Shown: in pieces, positions 15,001 to 19,724 of the stretch
Layout: each line of letters opens with the position of its first letter
Position numbering within the stretch: the first letter of the stretch is position 1
Assembly: GCA_964496705.1 (NCBI GenBank)
Contig: CAZCBJ010000057.1
Coordinates: 1-19,724, forward strand
DNA length: 19,724 nucleotides
DNA from: CAZCBJ01 sp964496705
GTDB lineage: Bacteria > Chloroflexota > Anaerolineae > Anaerolineales > Anaerolineaceae
Direction of reading: 5' to 3'
Made by a program: the position numbers and the translations under genes
The notes under the pieces: generated by a model
The model's input: only the letters and a program-made list of their open reading frames with translations
Databases searched by the model: none
What the model was told of the DNA's origin: nothing

Positions 15001-16974
15001 TTGTTTGCCGCCTGACAGGCGGCTGTCCCCCAGCAGTAACTGAGCGGCTTCCTGAATCGGGAGGTGATAGAACTCAGCGATGTTCAGGTTTTGCCCATTG
15101 AAATTAACTCCCGCAGCCAGCACTTCTTCTGAGAAGCGCAAGCCCGCGCAGGCTTCGCAGGGGATCCAGGTTGAGGGCAGGAAGCGGAGCTGAACTTCGA
15201 GCGCCCCCATGCCGTTGCATTCCGGACAAGCTCCCACTGAGCGGTTGAAAGAAAAATGAGAGGGTGATAGACCGGTCTGGCTGGCGTAGAAATCTCGGAT
15301 GATATCAGCCAGTTTGGTGTAGGTGGCCGGATTGGAGCGCGGGTTTGTCCCAATCGGGCTTTGGTCCACGACCACCGGCGGGTGCTTCCAGCCGTGGATG
15401 GCTGCGCAGCCAACCGGGTGACCCTGTTCCAGAGAGGCAGCCAGAACATCCTCCACCAGCGTGCTTTTTCCAGACCCCGACACCCCGCACAGCACCGTGA
15501 GCCGACCAATGGGAATGGAGACATCAATATGTTGCAGATTGCGGAGGTGGGCATCATAAACGGTGAGAAATTCCTGCGGAGCAGGCCGGGTATGGGGGAT
15601 GATCACCCGCTTGCGCAGGCTGAAGTATTCCCCGGTGGGGCTGGTGGTTTCCCACAAAGCTGCCGGAGTGCCTGAAAATATCAGGCTGCCGCCCTCTGAA
15701 CCGGCGCCAGGCCCCAGGTCGAGCGCCTGGTCTGCTTCGGCGGCGGCAATACGATCGTGTTCTACGTATATCACTGGACCGGGAAGGTTGCGAAAGGCTT
15801 CCAGCAGCCGCCGGACATCCAATGGATGCTGGCCAATGGTGGGCTCATCCAGAATGTGAAGCATGTCCTCCAGGCGGCTGGTCAGGGCCACCGCCATTCG
15901 GATGCGTTGGGCTTCGCCCCGCGACACACTGGGGGAGGGGCGGTTCAGATTGAGATAGCCCAGCCCGACCGCTTGCAGGGCTGCCAACCGGTTGAAGATT
16001 TCGGTGACGAGGCGTCGAGCGCTGGAAGGCAGCTCACCGTGCGAAAACCGTTCGAGCGCCTGATCGACATCGAGCGCGAGGAATTCGTCCAGGCGAAGCC
16101 CCTGCCAGGTGGTCGCGGCGGCTTGCGGATGCAAGCCGCTGCCCAAACAACGGCTGCATCCCTTTCCGGCGCAGTCCTGGCATTGCGTGTGAAACCATAC
16201 CGGTTCCAACGGTTCAAACCAGGCAGCGCATTGGGCGCAGACAGGCACCCAAGTGAGGGTGTTCGTGTGCTCAGACTGTTTGACGAAGATGGAATGAGTC
16301 CCCAAGGATGCGGCGAATTGAAGCATCTCGCGCGCCCATATCCGGGGGGATACGGTCCGGTTCTGGTGGTGCGGACGGGCTGCATACAGGATGATTTGAA
16401 TATCATGTGGTTGTGTGGGCGCCAGCGCCTGTCCATCCCAGCGATAGCCATCCACAAGCAATCTGTCCGGGAAGCTTTGGTGAAGCAATGCCAGCAGAGT
16501 GGCATGGCTGCCGGCCACACCGCGCAGCAAATAGACGCTCAGCGTGATTTGGTCAACAGGCAGTTGGCTGAGATGCTCAACAATTTCATCTTCGCTTAAT
16601 ATTGATATCGGATATCCACAAGCCGGGCAATGCCGCGAACCGTAGCGGGCGTACAAAAGCCGCAGGAAAGGGTGAAGCCCTGAGGCGGTAGCCAGGGTCG
16701 ACAAAGGATTGCGGTTGAGGGTGTTTTGCCGGATGGCAATCGCCGGGCCCAGGCCAAGGATCTCGTCAACACGGGCAGGCGGGCTGAGCTGGCGGCTGGA
16801 GCTCAGGGTATAAATTTCCATAAACCGCCGATGGGCTTCATGGTAGATCGTATCGAAGACCAGCGAGGTTTTTCCAGATCCTGAAATGCCGGTTACCACC
16901 GTCAGACCGCCGCCAATCTCTATCGAGATGTTTTTTAGATTGTTTTCGCGGGCACCCTTGACGGTGATTTTCAT
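12070..16974 (-). CDS. uvrA: Tandem double UvrA-like protein with four ABC cassettes
   Basis: 1634 residues, nearly twice a normal UvrA (about 940), made of two UvrA-like halves joined by a Pro/Ser/Thr/Gln-rich linker (about 784-812). Walker A motifs: 29-37, 497-505, 841-849, 1337-1345. ABC signatures: VSRGEAQR (350-357, degenerate), LSGGEAQR (685-692), LSAGEAQR (1184-1191), LSGGEAQR (1521-1528). Walker B Glu residues E377, E713, E1211, E1549 are all present. C-terminal-type UvrA zinc fingers: C583/C586/C606/C609 and C1431/C1434/C1454/C1457. Half 1 keeps about 126 residues between C119 and C246 that follow the order of the UvrB-binding domain but has no insertion domain; half 2 has only 11 residues at that place but keeps an insertion-domain region (about 973-1095). 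UvrA dimers scan DNA for damage; class II and fused UvrAs are also linked to drug tolerance. It starts 4 bases after the aldolase stop. Confidence 0.93.
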   Translation of the reverse strand: MKITVKGARENNLKNISIEIGGGLTVVTGISGSGKTSLVFDTIYHEAHRRFMEIYTLSSSRQLSPPARVDEILGLGPAIAIRQNTLNRNPLSTLATASGLHPFLRLLYARYGSRHCPACGYPISILSEDEIVEHLSQLPVDQITLSVYLLRGVAGSHATLLALLHQSFPDRLLVDGYRWDGQALAPTQPHDIQIILYAARPHHQNRTVSPRIWAREMLQFAASLGTHSIFVKQSEHTNTLTWVPVCAQCAAWFEPLEPVWFHTQCQDCAGKGCSRCLGSGLHPQAAATTWQGLRLDEFLALDVDQALERFSHGELPSSARRLVTEIFNRLAALQAVGLGYLNLNRPSPSVSRGEAQRIRMAVALTSRLEDMLHILDEPTIGQHPLDVRRLLEAFRNLPGPVIYVEHDRIAAAEADQALDLGPGAGSEGGSLIFSGTPAALWETTSPTGEYFSLRKRVIIPHTRPAPQEFLTVYDAHLRNLQHIDVSIPIGRLTVLCGVSGSGKSTLVEDVLAASLEQGHPVGCAAIHGWKHPPVVVDQSPIGTNPRSNPATYTKLADIIRDFYASQTGLSPSHFSFNRSVGACPECNGMGALEVQLRFLPSTWIPCEACAGLRFSEEVLAAGVNFNGQNLNIAEFYHLPIQEAAQLLLGDSRLSGGKQIDARNILGSLRDVGLGYLTLGQPSPTLSGGEAQRVKLTKYLARKSLAGNLLILDEPSTGLHPHDIHGLLVVLDRLVRRGATILVVEHNTDILRAADWVIELGPGCGPQGGQLLYSGSLQDFVNSATPTSQALARESTLQPTRSSPEPTQSQAATSITVRGARANNLQNVAVDFPKGAITVVTGLSGSGKSSLVSEVLENEARRRFLESLSMYERQSTREGPEAPVDSVSGLGVTLTIGSERLVYQRRATVGSATEISNHLAVVLAELGQRDCPLCGRELQREKTWRCPGCGFMAPLPEPRHFSTRVYAAACQNCHGVGSRQAPEPAKLIIYPEKPLLSGAMYSPGFFPQGYLGKPFNGGHYQVLALAARYQFDPFQTPWNEMSSAARQAFLYGDPEPLQVTYHSRNGRTHSRLEPFPGFYGWIRDWDVGGTYTRTAACQDCSGSGLRPDYASVHLSNYRTLDLTEMPLSGLLEVLRSIQTRQPDAAQTSSLLPLVQHNLNTACARLSFLAQVGLGYLSLNRPAGTLSAGEAQRIRLASLLGSGLTALTVLLDEPTRGLHPGEVDALIQAMLALRDGGNTLIVVEHDVQVMRAADWLVDMGPAAGWQGGRVVAQGTLALVASAQTITAAWLRGERRINMEDSNRVVCPSTRCLTIRGARANNLKGEVITIPLGCVTGICGVSGSGKSTLVMDTLGRALAPKKQTTSVAYEPIQPGEYDAIDGAPKRVILVDQVKAGIGSPAVFLGLTALIAEYFADGEQAQSLGLNGETLTRRCSACGGRGYQSLDMGFLPAVHSPCETCRGTGLLPEAWEARRNGLALPDAYGLTIDQGLNFFENADRILQPLTAARDCGLGYLVLRQPDFSLSGGEAQRLKIVRELIQKSGTETLYILDEPTVGQHLEDVSRLVIVLNRLTQAGHSVLVVEHHPHLLACCDWLIELGPVGGPQGGWVIASGTPRQVAAGTTPTAKYLLQVFQEVG

Positions 16975-16978
16975 GGCA

Positions 16979-17650
16979 TCAAGCGATCATCTCGCCCATA
17001 TCGCGGAATTTCCGCACAGACTCCTCAGGAAGGAGCAAGGGTTCGCGGCCCGCAGCGTAGCAGCCGAGGATCAACTGACAATTGCGTTCCACAGCGATGA
17101 GCAGGTTTGCTGCGCGCCGCAGGTTGCTGCCGGCGACGACCACGCCGTGGTTTTGCAGGATGGCGGCTGGATTGTCGCGCATGGAGTCCGCCACCGCTTC
17201 AGCCAGCTCGCGGGTGCCGGGCATGATAAACGGCACGCAAGGCAGCTCCTTTAGAAAAGCGGCGTCCGGGGTGATGGGCAGGAAAGGCAGACCGCTCAGC
17301 CCCAGCATGGTGGCAAACGGCGCGTGGGCGTGGATGACGGCGTTGATGGTGGGGCGGGCTTTGTAGATTTCAGTGTGCACCAGGCGCTCGGATGATGGCG
17401 GCAGGCTGTCAGGCTGCAAAGGGCGGCCTTCCAGATCGATGGCTGTCAGCACTTCGGGGCGCAGGTCGCCTTTGAACATGTTGGCGGGGGTGATCCAGCA
17501 GGATTGCGCGCCGGCGAGGCGCGCGCTCAAATTTCCGCCGGTGGCGGTGACCAATTGCAATTGATACAGTTCGTCGATGATTTGGATCAGTTCCAGGCGA
17601 ACATCCTGACCATGCGTGCTTTTGGCTGTGCGGGGATCCTCAGCTTCCAT
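16979..17650 (-). CDS. Class II aldolase/adducin-family protein
   Basis: 223 residues, same size as L-fuculose-1-phosphate aldolase. Aligning by eye with FucA, every metal and catalytic residue is present: E88 in PSSER (FucA E73), H107 and H109 in VIHAHA (H92, H94), H168 in QNHG (H155). The phosphate-binding stretch is TATGGNLSAR (35-44). It likely cleaves or epimerises a small phosphorylated sugar (retro-aldol, Zn-dependent) in the cytoplasm; methylthioribulose-phosphate dehydratases share the fold, so substrate is open. AAGGTGAGG precedes the ATG. It begins 11 bases after the DUF1848 stop and ends 4 bases before uvrA. Confidence 0.9.
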   Translation of the reverse strand: MEAEDPRTAKSTHGQDVRLELIQIIDELYQLQLVTATGGNLSARLAGAQSCWITPANMFKGDLRPEVLTAIDLEGRPLQPDSLPPSSERLVHTEIYKARPTINAVIHAHAPFATMLGLSGLPFLPITPDAAFLKELPCVPFIMPGTRELAEAVADSMRDNPAAILQNHGVVVAGSNLRRAANLLIAVERNCQLILGCYAAGREPLLLPEESVRKFRDMGEMIA

Positions 17651-17661
17651 AACCTCACCTT

Positions 17662-18546
17662 TCAGATCAATCTCTCCTCATCGGGAGTGTGGCGTTGAGT
17701 TCGGCGCCAGGCGCGCTCGAAGTTCTGGGTCGCGTAGCAGTAGACACAGCCGAAGGCGCAACTGTCATACGCGCCAATGTCCTTGCTGACCACACAGCCG
17801 CAGGCCTTGCGCTGGTTTGGGTCTTTCTGCGGGTTGACCTGGATGCCAAACACTTTGGCAATATAGGCGTCATCAATACATTTACCTGCGCGCACACCGT
17901 AGGATTCTAAACCCAATTCCTCGGCACAGGACTGGATGTCCATCCCGTTGGCGTGGGCAATTTCGACCAGGTCCGGAATCAGGTCAGCCACCTGTTCGAT
18001 CACTTTCTCCGCATTGTGCAGAATCAGTCCTTGTTCGGCAAGACTTTTCAGTCTCGATTGAATCTTGGGATAATGGTCCATAATACTGATCACCGAGCGC
18101 AGGGTGCAGCCGCGCAGGGCCGCGGCCAGGCGTCGGTAGACTTCGCGGTGGAAGCTGGCATCGGTTTCGGAACTGAACACGATCGGATCGTAGCGCCAGA
18201 TCATCCGCTCGGGGCCAATTCGAGCGGAAAGCTCCTCAAAGGTGCGCAGGGCTTCACTAACATCTGGCGTGTGGGGATCCAGGATGCGCGGATTATCCAT
18301 CAGCGTGTACTGGAAATAATAACGATAGCCCAACCGGTCAATCTCGTCCAGGTATTTCATCAAATGGCGCGGATGGCGAGTCCAGAACACGATCACATCC
18401 ACAGCCTGCGGAGTGAGACCCACGCGGGATTGCTGGGCTGGATTGAACGGATTGCTGACCACACAGTAGCCCGCTCGCAGGCGCCCCATCAACCAGGCGG
18501 CGTAAAAAGCAGGGATATCCGTCCGCCGGCTGGCCGAAATGATCAT
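17662..18546 (-). CDS. DUF1848-family protein with C-terminal radical-SAM-like cysteine motif
   Basis: 294 residues from the ATG at 18546, which overlaps the upstream stop in ATGA; a GTG at 18573 is a less likely start. The N-terminus (IISASRRTDIPAFY, SNPFNPAQ, VDVIVFWTRHP) and GPERMIWRYDPIVF (111-124) are the DUF1848 pattern, probably a TIM-barrel-like core. The last third carries seven cysteines: C207, C223, C249, C251 and C263-X3-C267-X2-C270 (CAFGCVYCYA). The CX3CX2C triad is the radical-SAM signature, but here it is at the C-terminus instead of the N-terminus, and the other four cysteines could hold a second cluster. Function unknown. Confidence 0.88.
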   Translation of the reverse strand: MIISASRRTDIPAFYAAWLMGRLRAGYCVVSNPFNPAQQSRVGLTPQAVDVIVFWTRHPRHLMKYLDEIDRLGYRYYFQYTLMDNPRILDPHTPDVSEALRTFEELSARIGPERMIWRYDPIVFSSETDASFHREVYRRLAAALRGCTLRSVISIMDHYPKIQSRLKSLAEQGLILHNAEKVIEQVADLIPDLVEIAHANGMDIQSCAEELGLESYGVRAGKCIDDAYIAKVFGIQVNPQKDPNQRKACGCVVSKDIGAYDSCAFGCVYCYATQNFERAWRRTQRHTPDEERLI

Positions 18547-19724
18547 GGCTGGGAGCTTAATCGCAGCGGGCACACGCCCGGCCCGTAGTATTTGAGCAGG
18601 ACGAGCGGGTCGCAGGCGCTGGGATTGTGGATGCGCACCCCTTGCGTGGCCGCCCGAGCGGAGACGAAATATTCATCCTGAGTCAGTTGTCCGAATCGGA
18701 TCAGTGCCGGGGATTCAACCTGCCATTTTCCCAAACTGCCGTGACCCTGAATGGCGATCAAGCCGTGAGCGCCCGCATCGCGGTGGATGATCTCGCGGCC
18801 GGGCAGAATCATCAGCTCGCTGGCTGAGAACAAATCGTTCCCGTAAACCACCCATTGTTCCAGATAACCATCCGCCTGCATCTCTTCCAAGGGGCGGACA
18901 GGTTTGGGGCGCAAGAAATGCTCCTGTTTGAATTTTGGGTTCAGATTCTCTTCCCAATTGATCAACGAGACAATCCCATCCAGGTCGCTGCGCTGATCCT
19001 CCGGCAGGTAATGGGTGAGCATATTCCAACCGAAGGGGACGTCATTTACCAGGGATTGGAACATGGCCGAGATGTCGCTGGCCCACTGCGGCTCGAAGGT
19101 GCACAGGCTGCCCGGGGCGTGCAGCATGCCGGCTGGCACATCCCATCCAGTTCCAAGCTCCAATTTAACCGCCCGCGACAGGTTTAAAATACCGTTATCG
19201 CCCCGATCCCAGTTGCGCAGGCAGCGTTTGACATCCTCACGGGTGGTGCCGGGTTCCAGACCGAAATAGGTGGAAGGGAATTCGCCCGGATGGTTGTTCA
19301 TTTGAACAGGGAAATAATACGCCTCAGGTTTGGGGCGCTCGCCGACGATCTCGGCGTGCTGTTGCATGTGATGGAGATGCATGGGCAGCGCCTGGCGGTT
19401 GTCAAAGAATTTGGCAAACACCGGCCATTCATGGTAGGCTGTCCAGATGGCGTCGCCCACCAGACTGGCGCCCAGGCTGGCCACCATTTCGCTGAACAAG
19501 GTCTTTTGGGGATTGTTCGAATACCCGTGGACAACATAGCTCAAGCCCTCATCTGGCAGAGTCAGCGGCCCGTTATCAGCGCGCACCGTTGAGGAGAACC
19601 AGCGCTCATCAATCCCCCCGCGCACCGCACCGTAGGCGTACAGGTCTTCCGGGTGCATTTTGAGGCGACGTCCGGGGATGCAGAAAGAGCGGGGCACCCA
19701 GTTGGGAGCCATGCGCAGGATGCC
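18543..19724 (-). CDS. Phosphomannose-isomerase-like cupin protein (partial, 5' end outside window)
   Basis: The frame is open to the right edge; the first visible Met is at 19712 with four more in-frame codons (GILR) before it, so the true start is probably outside. From that Met 389 residues are visible. Zinc-site elements of type I phosphomannose isomerases can be traced: H112 and H114 in MHLHHMQQH, E130 in KPEAYYF, H198 in PAGMLHAPG. A second cupin-like barrel follows at about 285-345. It may isomerise a sugar phosphate or bind one; which is not clear. First visible gene of the five-gene operon, overlapping the DUF1848 gene by four bases. The operon promoter is not in the window. Confidence 0.8.
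   Translation of the reverse strand, partial: GILRMAPNWVPRSFCIPGRRLKMHPEDLYAYGAVRGGIDERWFSSTVRADNGPLTLPDEGLSYVVHGYSNNPQKTLFSEMVASLGASLVGDAIWTAYHEWPVFAKFFDNRQALPMHLHHMQQHAEIVGERPKPEAYYFPVQMNNHPGEFPSTYFGLEPGTTREDVKRCLRNWDRGDNGILNLSRAVKLELGTGWDVPAGMLHAPGSLCTFEPQWASDISAMFQSLVNDVPFGWNMLTHYLPEDQRSDLDGIVSLINWEENLNPKFKQEHFLRPKPVRPLEEMQADGYLEQWVVYGNDLFSASELMILPGREIIHRDAGAHGLIAIQGHGSLGKWQVESPALIRFGQLTQDEYFVSARAATQGVRIHNPSACDPLVLLKYYGPGVCPLRLSSQP

Noticed and set aside
15757..16599. 280-residue plus-strand frame, and 14090-14815 (241 residues) nearby
   Set aside because: Both are antisense to intact UvrA cassettes and show no family features.
1..19724. CRISPR array, tRNA/rRNA genes, transposase, attachment sites
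   Set aside because: No spaced direct repeats, RNA-gene sequences, recombinase motifs or terminal inverted repeats were seen on either strand.

Overview
The window looks like chromosomal DNA of a free-living, probably anaerobic bacterium. My best guess is a member of the Chloroflexota (Anaerolineae-like). The reasons are the gene mix (7Fe/8Fe-type ferredoxin, a five-gene branched-chain amino acid ABC operon, a DUF1848 protein, a squalene-cyclase-repeat protein of a type I associate with that phylum) and the moderately high G+C coding DNA with AT-rich promoters. This taxonomic call is inference; there is no rRNA or other phylogenetic marker. I saw no tRNA, rRNA, CRISPR array, insertion sequence or phage gene.

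Left part (1-1700): a GTPase with a C-terminal DUF697-like part runs off the left edge on the minus strand. It diverges from a small two-cluster ferredoxin, which ends at a bidirectional terminator. A four-helix membrane protein of unknown function then points left. Its start is preceded by a very good promoter with an inverted-repeat operator candidate.

Middle part (1700-11060): a 385-base control region holds two divergent sigma70-type promoters. The right-hand one drives livKHMGF, a complete high-affinity uptake system of the hydrophobic amino acid (HAAT) family: lipoprotein receptor, two permeases, two ATPases. The operon ends at a strong bidirectional terminator shared with the convergent azlCD pair, a predicted branched-chain amino acid exporter, so uptake and efflux for the same substrate class lie side by side. 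Next come an M50-like membrane metallopeptidase, a zinc-type CDF efflux protein (opposite strand, stop codons overlapping) and a short-chain dehydrogenase.

Right part (11060-19724, all minus strand): five genes that are tightly packed or overlapping and almost certainly one operon. In transcription order they are a phosphomannose-isomerase-like cupin (cut by the right edge), a DUF1848 protein with a C-terminal radical-SAM-like cysteine triad, a class II aldolase, a 1634-residue tandem UvrA with four ABC cassettes, and a helical-toroid protein with squalene-cyclase-like repeats. The tandem UvrA is the most interesting object here. Its first half keeps a UvrB-binding-like segment but has no insertion domain; its second half keeps the insertion domain but lacks the UvrB-binding segment. 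It looks like a built-in asymmetric UvrA dimer. Why it is co-transcribed with a sugar-type aldolase, a cupin and an Fe-S protein is unknown.
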